Assembly: GCA_039208045.1 (NCBI GenBank)
Contig: JBCCRH010000033.1
Coordinates: 1-23,897 of the forward strand
Direction: 5' to 3'
Length of the DNA: 23,897 nt
Source: JBCCRH01 sp039208045
GTDB taxonomy: Bacteria > Bacteroidota > Bacteroidia > Chitinophagales > Saprospiraceae
Part shown: positions 5,436 to 11,756 of the stretch, in pieces
How the letters are laid out: each line of letters starts with the position of its first letter
How positions within the stretch are numbered: the stretch's first letter is position 1
Notes under the pieces: generated by a model
Seen by the model: the letters and a program-made list of their open reading frames with translations, nothing else
Databases searched by the model: none
Told to the model about the DNA's origin: nothing
Made by a program: the position numbers and the translations under genes

Positions 5436-7433
5436 ATGAAAGTATTTCATGACCTCCATAACTTACCCAATTTTAAAAATGCCGTTTTGACTATTGGTTC
5501 TTTTGATGGCGTCCACTGTGGCCACCAAAAGATCATTGAAAAAGTCAGTCAGCTGGCGCGTCGGATAGATGGTGAAAGTGTATTAATCACTTTTCATCCT
5601 CATCCTCGATTGGTGGTATATCCTAAGGATAATAGCCTTCAGCTAATTACCACCATCGATGAAAAGGTAAAGTTGCTGGAGCGTTATGGACTGGATAATG
5701 TGGTCATTGTGCCGTTCACCATTGAGTTTTCGCAGCAGAGCGCAGATGAGTATATCCAGAAATTTTTGGTAGAAAAATTTCAGCCCAAGTATCTGGTCAT
5801 CGGCTATGATCATCGCTTTGGCTTAAATCGACAAGGGGATGTAGACTACCTCAAATGGTATGGCAAAGAAGCAGGCTATGAGGTACTGGTGATTGAGAAG
5901 CAAGAAGTAGAAGACATTGCGGTAAGCTCCACTAAAATCAGAGAAGCGCTAGATGGTGGAAAAATGCAAGCAGCTATGCAACTGCTGGGGCACCCATTTA
6001 GCTTGACTGGAACAGTGGTACACGGCCAAAAAATAGGAGCGACTATTGGCTTTCCTACTGCTAATCTATCAATTTCGGCACCCAACAAACTTATACCGCC
6101 CAATGGTATCTATGCCGTACACGCTTGGCATCAAGATGAGCGCTATGGTGGTATGCTTTATATGGGCGATCGCCCTACCCTGCCAGAGTATGGTAATCGA
6201 ACGATTGAAGTCAACTTATTCGATTTTGATAAGCCTATCTATGGAGATAAGCTTCGCTTAGAACTCATTGCACATATAAGAGCAGATGCTAAATACGATA
6301 CGCTCGACGCCTTAAGTGCTCAGCTCCAAAAAGATAAGCAGAGTGCCCTCCAATTATTAGCTAAACTTGGCCAGGAAACAAGCAAAAAAAAAACGAATAT
6401 CCTTCCGTCCGTAGCCATCGTCATTCTTAATTACAATGGCCTGAGCCACCTCAAACGCTTTCTGAATAAAGCCCTAAAAACCAGCTATCCCAATCTAAAA
6501 GTGGTGGTAGCTGATAATGCTTCTACAGATGAGTCTGTTGCTTTTTTACAAGAAAAGCATCCGCAACTTCCACTCATTACGCTTTCGAAAAATTATGGCT
6601 TTGCCAATGGTTACAACCAAGCTCTATTGCAAGTAGATGCAGATTATTATGTACTACTTAATTCAGATGTGGAGGTACTGCCAGATTGGCTAGATCCCAT
6701 CATTGAGCTCATGGAGCGCGATGGCTCTGTGGGGGCTTGCCAGCCAAAAATTAAGGATTTTAATCGCCCAGAGTACTTTGAATATGCGGGAGCAGCGGGG
6801 GGAATGCTCGATTATTTAGGCTATCCGTTTTGCCGAGGCCGTATATTTGCACTTACCGAAAAAGATAGTGGCCAATATGATGGCACTAGTGAAATATTCT
6901 GGGCTTCTGGGGCGGCGCTGATTATTCGTGCCAAGCTGTTCCACGGTATCGGTGGCTTTGATAAAGACTATTTTGCGCATTCTGAAGAAATTGATTTATG
7001 CTGGCGCCTCAAGCGAGCAGGCTACAAGGTAATGGTACGCCCTCGCTCTACAGTCTATCACGTTGGGGGAGGTACCTTGAATTACAATACGCCTTTCAAG
7101 ACCTATCTCAATTTTAGAAATTCCCTTTATACTATTCTGAAGAATGAACCTTTTGGGAAGCTACTCTGGTTGATTCCTGCTCGGTTGTTGCTAGATGGGC
7201 TGGCTGGTTTTTTATTTCTCACTCAGGGTAAATGGACGCACATTCAGTCTATTCTGAAAGCACATGGTGCTTTTTATTCGAATGCGGGCAAGATGTACCG
7301 CAAGCGTCGATATTATCGAGATTTGATTGATAAGGTGAGTATTAGCAAGCGGGCGAATAGGACAGGACAGTATAAAGGAAGTATCGTTTGGAAATACTAT
7401 GGCCGAGGGATTCGACAGTACAATAAGTTATAG
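5436..7433 (+). CDS. ribF: Bifunctional riboflavin kinase/FAD synthetase fused in frame to a GT2 glycosyltransferase
   Basis: 665 residues from ATG 5436; an earlier in-frame ATG at 5358 only adds residues unlike the family. Residues 1 to about 310 are a complete RibF: GSFDGVHCGH (21-30) and SSTKIREAL (164-172) of the FAD synthetase half, then IGFPTAN (204-210), NGIYAV and EVNLFDFD of the riboflavin kinase half, ending with the usual terminal helix. Residues 324-665 are a complete family 2 glycosyltransferase: VAIVILNYNG, ADNAS (359-363), NSD (409-411), and HSEEIDLCWR (catalytic acid region, about 516-524). The joint (316-323) is encoded by a run of ten A (6384-6393). RibF makes FMN and FAD; the GT2 half probably transfers a rhamnose-like sugar onto a surface glycan. 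The two activities have no obvious link, so this may be a recent gene fusion, or the A10 may be a frameshift or slippage site. rluA-like follows 10 bases later. Confidence 0.85.
   Translation: MKVFHDLHNLPNFKNAVLTIGSFDGVHCGHQKIIEKVSQLARRIDGESVLITFHPHPRLVVYPKDNSLQLITTIDEKVKLLERYGLDNVVIVPFTIEFSQQSADEYIQKFLVEKFQPKYLVIGYDHRFGLNRQGDVDYLKWYGKEAGYEVLVIEKQEVEDIAVSSTKIREALDGGKMQAAMQLLGHPFSLTGTVVHGQKIGATIGFPTANLSISAPNKLIPPNGIYAVHAWHQDERYGGMLYMGDRPTLPEYGNRTIEVNLFDFDKPIYGDKLRLELIAHIRADAKYDTLDALSAQLQKDKQSALQLLAKLGQETSKKKTNILPSVAIVILNYNGLSHLKRFLNKALKTSYPNLKVVVADNASTDESVAFLQEKHPQLPLITLSKNYGFANGYNQALLQVDADYYVLLNSDVEVLPDWLDPIIELMERDGSVGACQPKIKDFNRPEYFEYAGAAGGMLDYLGYPFCRGRIFALTEKDSGQYDGTSEIFWASGAALIIRAKLFHGIGGFDKDYFAHSEEIDLCWRLKRAGYKVMVRPRSTVYHVGGGTLNYNTPFKTYLNFRNSLYTILKNEPFGKLLWLIPARLLLDGLAGFLFLTQGKWTHIQSILKAHGAFYSNAGKMYRKRRYYRDLIDKVSISKRANRTGQYKGSIVWKYYGRGIRQYNKL
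6384..6393 (+). other. A10 homopolymer at the RibF/glycosyltransferase junction
   Basis: Ten consecutive A are read as Lys-Lys-Lys-Thr. Loss of one A would bring a TAG at 6412-6414 into frame; gain of one A would bring a TAA at 6428-6430 into frame. Either way a normal-length RibF (about 325-330 residues) would be made without the glycosyltransferase. Confidence 0.6.
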
Positions 7434-7443
7434 TAGCTCATTG

Positions 7444-8172
7444 ATGAAGCCAATTAAAATAGATATAATACACGAAGACGATGCACTCATAATGGTGAAT
7501 AAACCAGCAGGTGTGCTGAGTATTCCAGATCGCTTTGATGCTCAAAAGCCTAATTTAGTGCGCCTTTTGGAGCAGAACCGCCCTAAAGTATGGATCGTCC
7601 ACCGCCTCGACCTAGAAACGAGTGGTATAATATGTTTTGCCAAGACCGAAGCGGCTCACCGCGAGCTATCGAGGCAATTTGCACAACGAGAAGTAAAGAA
7701 ATACTATCGCCTTCTGGTAGATGGTATCGTTCGTCCAGCAGAAGGCGTCATCGATCGACCTATAGCACCTAGCCCTGCCGGAGGTGGCCTCATGCATATT
7801 TCTGCCAAAGGAAAACCGTCCACCACCAAGTATCAAGTACTGGAAGTGTTTAAAAAATTCTCTTGGGTAGAAGCCCAACTCCTCACCGGCCGTACCCACC
7901 AAATTAGAGTACACTTCAAGCACCTCGGTCATCCTCTTTCAGTCGATCGGCGCTATGGCCCTAGAGAGGCTTTTTTCCTTTCAGAAATCAAGCATCGACG
8001 CTATAATTTGGGTAAAACCCAAGAAGAACGCCCCCTGCTGAGCCGCTCTGCCCTCCACGCCTTCCGCCTCACCCTCCAACACCCAAGCAGTCGAGAAGTC
8101 ATCACCCTTGAAGCCCCCCTCCCCAAAGATTTAAAAGCCGTACTCAACCAATTGCGTAAGTGGGGTCGTTAG
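7444..8172 (+). CDS. RluA-family RNA pseudouridine synthase
   Basis: 242 residues from ATG 7444 (MKPIKIDIIHEDD). An in-frame ATG at 7399 would overlap the glycosyltransferase and adds 15 unconserved residues. The catalytic motif HRLDLETSG (53-61) holds the nucleophilic Asp56. LIMVNKPAGVLSIP at the N-terminus and GRTHQIRVHFKHLGHPL near the C-terminus are family hallmarks. The enzyme isomerises uridine to pseudouridine in rRNA or tRNA in the cytosol. No S4 domain is present, which fits the RluA/TruC/RluE-like short forms; the exact target base cannot be read from sequence. It starts 10 bases after the upstream stop, so it is probably co-transcribed with the RibF-GT gene. Confidence 0.93.
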   Translation: MKPIKIDIIHEDDALIMVNKPAGVLSIPDRFDAQKPNLVRLLEQNRPKVWIVHRLDLETSGIICFAKTEAAHRELSRQFAQREVKKYYRLLVDGIVRPAEGVIDRPIAPSPAGGGLMHISAKGKPSTTKYQVLEVFKKFSWVEAQLLTGRTHQIRVHFKHLGHPLSVDRRYGPREAFFLSEIKHRRYNLGKTQEERPLLSRSALHAFRLTLQHPSSREVITLEAPLPKDLKAVLNQLRKWGR

Positions 8173-8186
8173 TAAAGTAGCACACT

Positions 8187-8219
8187 TTGTTGCAAAGCAA
8201 CGAACTACCCGTATATTTG
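8187..8219 (+). promoter_or_regulatory. Bacteroidota-type promoter (TTG-N19-TATATTTG) for the oxygenase
   Basis: TTG at 8190-8192 and TATATTTG at 8212-8219 are spaced by 19 bases, close to the TTTG/TTG-N19-21-TAnnTTTG consensus. A small inverted repeat GTTGC-AAA-GCAAC (8189-8201) overlaps the -33 element and could be an operator. Transcription would begin near 8225, leaving a leader of about 95 bases. Confidence 0.6.
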
Positions 8220-8224
8220 CAGCC

Positions 8225-8318
8225 AAACACAACTCAGCAATCCCTAAACTGTCAAAGTCCCAAACCCTTAAACTCATATACCCCGAAACTCCTAAACCAC
8301 ATTAAAAACCTCTCGTTA
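8225..8318 (+). promoter_or_regulatory. G-poor leader of the oxygenase mRNA
   Basis: The stretch is strikingly G-poor on the coding strand (5 G in bases 8221-8310) and made of C/A-rich repeats such as CCCTAAAC, CCCTTAAACTC and CCTAAACC. It should be unstructured in RNA. The in-frame extension it encodes (44 residues before Met at 8319) is low complexity and starts inside the promoter, so it is not coding. Confidence 0.4.
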
Positions 8319-9170
8319 ATGATACAATCAGAAACCACAGAACAGATCATCGACTTAGAAAAGGTACGCTATCGCTTCAAAGCCAATGAAGCTAACTATC
8401 AAGATGCCCATCCTTTCCCTTATGGACAATTCGATGATTTCCTGGAGCCCTGGGCGGCAGAACAGGCCATGAATGCCTTTCCTAAGGTGGAAGATCAGGG
8501 TTGGATCCACTATATCCATGTTAATGAAAAAAAGCACGGTCTTAATAAAATGGATCGTATCCCTACTTTCCTGCAAGCAGTGATTCGGGAGCTGAATAGC
8601 CCTGCCTTTGTGAAAGTGCTCAGCGAACTGACCGGCATCCCAGGCTTGAAAGCGGACCCCAGCTTAGAAGGAGGTGGTTTGCATCAAACACAGCGTGGTG
8701 GCTTTTTGAATATTCATGCTGACTTTACGGTGCATCCGCACAAGCGCAATTGGCGCCGCCGAGTGAATGTCCTAGTCTACCTCAATCAAGATTGGGAGCC
8801 CAACTACAAAGGAGAGCTAGAACTTTGGACGCGCGACATGAAGGAGTGTGCAGCCAAAATTAGTCCAGTGTTTAATCGCTGTGTGATTTTTAATACCGAT
8901 GATGACTCCTACCACGGCTTGCCCGAACCCATCCAATGCCCGCAGGATATGACTAGAAAATCAGTTGCATTATACTACTTTACCGAAGAAGATACCGCTC
9001 CTAAGAAGCGAGCGACGAACTATCGAGCACGCCCGGGCGATGGGTTCAAGAGTATCTTGATTTACTTGGATAAGCAGGCCATTGTATTGTACAATAACTT
9101 AAAGGGCGTGCTGGGAATTAATGATGATTTTGTGAGTAAGGTGTTGAATTTCTTTAATCGGAAGAAGTGA
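8319..9170 (+). CDS. 2-oxoglutarate/Fe(II)-dependent oxygenase (prolyl 4-hydroxylase-like)
   Basis: 283 residues from ATG 8319. A longer reading from ATG 8187 starts inside the predicted promoter and is rejected. The double-stranded beta-helix ligands are visible: GGFLNIHADF gives His133-x-Asp135, SYHGLPEP gives His199, and TRKSVALYYF gives Arg213 for 2-oxoglutarate binding. This matches the 2OG-FeII_Oxy_3 group that includes Tpa1-like ribosomal-protein hydroxylases and many bacterial enzymes of unknown substrate. It likely hydroxylates a protein side chain or a small molecule in the cytosol; the substrate is not inferable. It has its own promoter, and the stop is followed at once by REP-like palindromes. 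Confidence 0.9.
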   Translation: MIQSETTEQIIDLEKVRYRFKANEANYQDAHPFPYGQFDDFLEPWAAEQAMNAFPKVEDQGWIHYIHVNEKKHGLNKMDRIPTFLQAVIRELNSPAFVKVLSELTGIPGLKADPSLEGGGLHQTQRGGFLNIHADFTVHPHKRNWRRRVNVLVYLNQDWEPNYKGELELWTRDMKECAAKISPVFNRCVIFNTDDDSYHGLPEPIQCPQDMTRKSVALYYFTEEDTAPKKRATNYRARPGDGFKSILIYLDKQAIVLYNNLKGVLGINDDFVSKVLNFFNRKK

Positions 9171-9183
9171 TACACAGGCCCCT

Positions 9184-9248
9184 ACCTCGGAGACCTTAAG
9201 ACCTCCGGAACCTTAAGACCTCGGAGCACTTTAGCGCTCCGAGGTCTT
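9184..9248. repeat. REP-like palindrome cluster upstream of RAYT
   Basis: The main element is a perfect 13-bp stem: AAGACCTCGGAGC (9215-9227), 8-base loop, GCTCCGAGGTCTT (9236-9248). Before it are two direct copies of ACCTTAAGACCTC (9193-9205 and 9210-9222) and another ACCTCGGAG at 9184-9192. The core ACCTCGGAG/CTCCGAGGT recurs on the other side of the transposase gene. Confidence 0.85.
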
Positions 9249-9356
9249 CCCACAATATTTTCAACCACCCATCGGTTATTTCCTAGTTGCTCCTTACTTT
9301 TTTCCTCTTCACCGTTGGCATAGTCATGAATTAATCATCAATTAAATCATTAAATT

Positions 9357-9947
9357 ATGCCATCTAAGATCCACATGGCCCCGCAGAAGTATTATCACAT
9401 ATTCAATCGCGGGAACAACAGGCAGCTATTGTTCAAAGAACACGATAACTATCGCTATTTTCTTCAACTTGCAAAGCGACATGTCGGTTCGTCTGTTGAT
9501 TTTTTTGCATTTGTGCTGCTACCTGATCATTTCCATTTTTTAATTCGAGTAAAACCTCAAGAAGAACTTGAGAAATTGGGGATCACTGATGCCCCCAAGC
9601 TATCGAGAAAGTTTGCAAATTGGTTTAGCACCTATGCTAAAGCATTCAACAAGCGGTACAATCAGGTGAGCAGCGTATTTGAAGATCGATTTGAACGAAT
9701 AGAAGTGGATTCTGATAACTATTTATCTTATTTAGTCTATTACATACACTCAAATCCTGAAAAGCACCAACTTATTGATAACTATAAGGATTGGGAGCAC
9801 TCCTCTTACTCTACATTCCAGACTACCAATCAGTCGAAGTTGATTTTAAAAGATGAAGTCATTGACTGGTTTGGAAGTATTGACGAGTTCAATGAGTTTC
9901 ATAATACGGCTCATGCGCAGTGGACGTATCTTGAGCGGCAGCCATGA
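9357..9947 (+). CDS. REP-associated tyrosine transposase (RAYT, Y1/HUH family)
   Basis: 196 residues, ATG 9357. The Y1_Tnp (IS200-like) domain shows YYHIFNRGNNRQLLF (12-26), the metal-binding HUH motif DHFHFLIR (His58, His60) and YYIHSNPEKH (128-137), where Tyr129 is the likely nucleophile. RAYTs are single-strand endonucleases related to IS200/IS605 transposases that cut at or near REP hairpins; they are usually single-copy and not classical insertion sequences. Here the gene is flanked on both sides by hairpins sharing the core ACCTCGGAG/CTCCGAGGT, which is the expected RAYT-REP arrangement. The gene looks intact, with both motifs complete and no frameshift. Function in the host is unknown for most RAYTs. 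Confidence 0.93.
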   Translation: MPSKIHMAPQKYYHIFNRGNNRQLLFKEHDNYRYFLQLAKRHVGSSVDFFAFVLLPDHFHFLIRVKPQEELEKLGITDAPKLSRKFANWFSTYAKAFNKRYNQVSSVFEDRFERIEVDSDNYLSYLVYYIHSNPEKHQLIDNYKDWEHSSYSTFQTTNQSKLILKDEVIDWFGSIDEFNEFHNTAHAQWTYLERQP

Positions 9948-9953
9948 GTAAGC

Positions 9954-9998
9954 ACCTCGGAGCTTTTAAGAGCTCCGAGTCCTTAAGGACTCCGAGGT
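9954..9998. repeat. REP-like palindrome cluster downstream of RAYT
   Basis: Three nested or adjacent palindromes are present. A 9-bp stem CTCGGAGCT (9956-9964)/AGCTCCGAG (9971-9979) comes first. A perfect 16-bp palindrome GAGTCCTTAAGGACTC spans 9977-9992. A long-range pair ACCTCGGAG (9954-9962)/CTCCGAGGT (9990-9998) closes the block. The core is the same as in the cluster upstream of the gene. Confidence 0.85.
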
Positions 9999-10014
9999 CT
10001 AGACTATTTTTTCT

Positions 10015-10022
10015 TAGCTTTG
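10015..10022 (+). promoter_or_regulatory. Bacteroidota-type -7 box for the ArnT-like gene
   Basis: TAGCTTTG fully matches TAnnTTTG, 19 bases before the ATG at 10042. No clear -33 is seen: the expected place falls in the end of the downstream REP cluster, so the palindrome abuts this promoter. Confidence 0.5.
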
Positions 10023-10041
10023 CCCCAAAGCAGTTTCACCA

Positions 10042-11712
10042 ATGAACGACCGCCTAAAATACTCGCTCCTCTTCGCTGCCCTCGGCGCCCTCTTCTTTAT
10101 CCCCTTTCTAGGTGGCGTCCACCTCTTCGATTGGGATGAAATCAACTTTGCAGAGATTAGCAGAGAGATGCTCCTCTTGGGAGAGTATACTCGGATTTAT
10201 ATCAATTTTGAGCCATTCTGGGAAAAGCCGCCGCTCTTCTTTTGGAACCAAGCCGCTGCCATGTACTTTTTTGGCACCAATGAATTTGCAGCGCGCCTGC
10301 CTAATGCCCTGATTGGAATCGCCACCTTGGTAGTACTCTTTAATATTGGTAAAACGCTCTACAGCACGCGCTTTGGAATCATTTGGGCAGGGGTGTATTT
10401 TGGGTCAATTTTGCCGTTCTTGTATTTCAAGTCGGGTATTATTGATCCGTATTTCAATTTCTTTATTTTCTTAGGTATCTACTTTTTTATCCTCTCCTAT
10501 TGGAAGCGCGACCAATTTGAGCAGATTAGCTTACCAAAATCTTCACTTTCCTATCTCTTTTGGGGAGGATTTTTTATTGGAGTAGGTATCCTTACAAAAG
10601 GCCAGGTGGCCTACCTGATTGCCTGCTTGACCTTCTTTGTATATTGGGTGTACCAGCGGTTGCGCTTTTATGTGAATGTGCCTCAGTTTTTGTTCTTCAC
10701 CCTGGCGGCAACCTTGGTCACGCTGGGCTGGTATGGCCTAGAGACCTGGAAGAATGGCACTTGGTTTATTGTAGAATTTAATAAATACCAGTACCGCCTA
10801 TTTAGCACACCCGATGCGGGGCACAAAGGCTTTCCTGGTTATCATTTTGTGGTATTGCTAGTGGGTTGTTTTCCTGCTTCTATCTTTGCGATTCGATCGT
10901 TCTTTAAATCTAAGGTAGAGGAAGCCCCTTTCCAGAAAGATTTTCGAATCTGGATGAAGTTTCTTTTCTGGGCAGTATTGATCCTCTTTACCATCGTGCG
11001 CTCTAAGATTGTACACTATTCTTCAATGTGCTATTTCCCGCTTACCTTTTTGGCCGCTTTTGTCATCGAAAAAATCATAACGGGAGAAATCGCCTTCAAT
11101 CGATGGATGCGCATTGGCCTGTTCAGCATTGGGGGCTTGTTTGTGTTTGCCACAATAGCCTTACCGTTTGTGGGTATGAATATCGATGTGCTCAAACCGC
11201 TATTTAACGATCCTTTTGCGGTAGCCAACTTGGATGCAGAGGTGAACTGGACGGGCTTTGAAGTCATTCCAGGCGTATTCTTACTAGTGGTATTAATACT
11301 TAGTATACGCTATCTCCGTCGTCGGGAGTACCAGCGTGGGTTTATTGGGCTATTTGGAGGAACTGCCGTATTTGTGATGCTTACCCTGATCTTTTATATC
11401 GGCCGTATTGAGAGCTATTCACAACGTGCTGCTATCGAATTTTACGAAAGTAAGATAGCGGAGGACTGCTACATCATCACTCATGCCTACAAGTCGTATG
11501 CGCATTTGTTTTATGCTAAAAAACGACCGGTAACTAATGAAGAGAGCTACAGTAAAGACTGGCTCATTAGTGGTGCGGCGGACAAACCCGTTTATGTGGT
11601 AGCCAAAATTCACCGCACCAAGGAGATGGAGGAATTTCCAAATCTTAAAGAGCTATATCGTAAAAATGGCTTCGTGTTTTACCAACGTACAGATGCCCCC
11701 GTAACCAACTAG
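10042..11712 (+). CDS. ArnT/PMT-like membrane glycosyltransferase (GT-C fold)
   Basis: 556 residues, ATG 10042. It is a polytopic membrane protein with roughly a dozen hydrophobic helices. The first loop holds FDWDEINFAEISREML, matching the catalytic Asp-Glu loop of ArnT-type enzymes (compare DE-x-R/N-x-AE), followed by EPFWEKPPLFFWNQA and NEFAARLPNAL, both typical of the GT83 group. ILTKGQVAYL matches the conserved LTKG segment. Family members move a sugar from a polyprenyl-phosphate carrier to a lipid or protein on the outer face of the inner membrane; the best known adds aminoarabinose to lipid A. The actual acceptor here is unknown. A soluble C-terminal part (about 470-556) follows the last helix. 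Its stop codon sits in the loop of a long hairpin. Confidence 0.88.
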   Translation: MNDRLKYSLLFAALGALFFIPFLGGVHLFDWDEINFAEISREMLLLGEYTRIYINFEPFWEKPPLFFWNQAAAMYFFGTNEFAARLPNALIGIATLVVLFNIGKTLYSTRFGIIWAGVYFGSILPFLYFKSGIIDPYFNFFIFLGIYFFILSYWKRDQFEQISLPKSSLSYLFWGGFFIGVGILTKGQVAYLIACLTFFVYWVYQRLRFYVNVPQFLFFTLAATLVTLGWYGLETWKNGTWFIVEFNKYQYRLFSTPDAGHKGFPGYHFVVLLVGCFPASIFAIRSFFKSKVEEAPFQKDFRIWMKFLFWAVLILFTIVRSKIVHYSSMCYFPLTFLAAFVIEKIITGEIAFNRWMRIGLFSIGGLFVFATIALPFVGMNIDVLKPLFNDPFAVANLDAEVNWTGFEVIPGVFLLVVLILSIRYLRRREYQRGFIGLFGGTAVFVMLTLIFYIGRIESYSQRAAIEFYESKIAEDCYIITHAYKSYAHLFYAKKRPVTNEESYSKDWLISGAADKPVYVVAKIHRTKEMEEFPNLKELYRKNGFVFYQRTDAPVTN

Positions 11713-11728
11713 TTTTACGGAGGCATCT
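11691..11728. terminator. Long-stem hairpin between convergent genes, likely bidirectional terminator
   Basis: Arms 11691-11704 (AGATGCCCCCGTAA) and 11715-11728 (TTACGGAGGCATCT) pair over 14 positions with one mismatch, with a 10-base loop that contains the TAG stop of the ArnT-like gene. The T-tract afterwards is weak (TAATTTT), so it may act as a transcript 3'-end stabiliser as much as a terminator. Confidence 0.55.
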
Positions 11729-11756
11729 GCCTGCTAATTTTCTGCACGCTTACTAC

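Noticed and set aside
9184..9248. CRISPR array
   Set aside because: The repeats are short, palindromic and without regular spacers; they fit REP elements.
9357..9947. IS200/IS605 insertion sequence
   Set aside because: The protein is RAYT-like in motifs and is flanked by REP-type palindromes on both sides; there is no TnpB or IS end structure, so I call it RAYT, not an IS.
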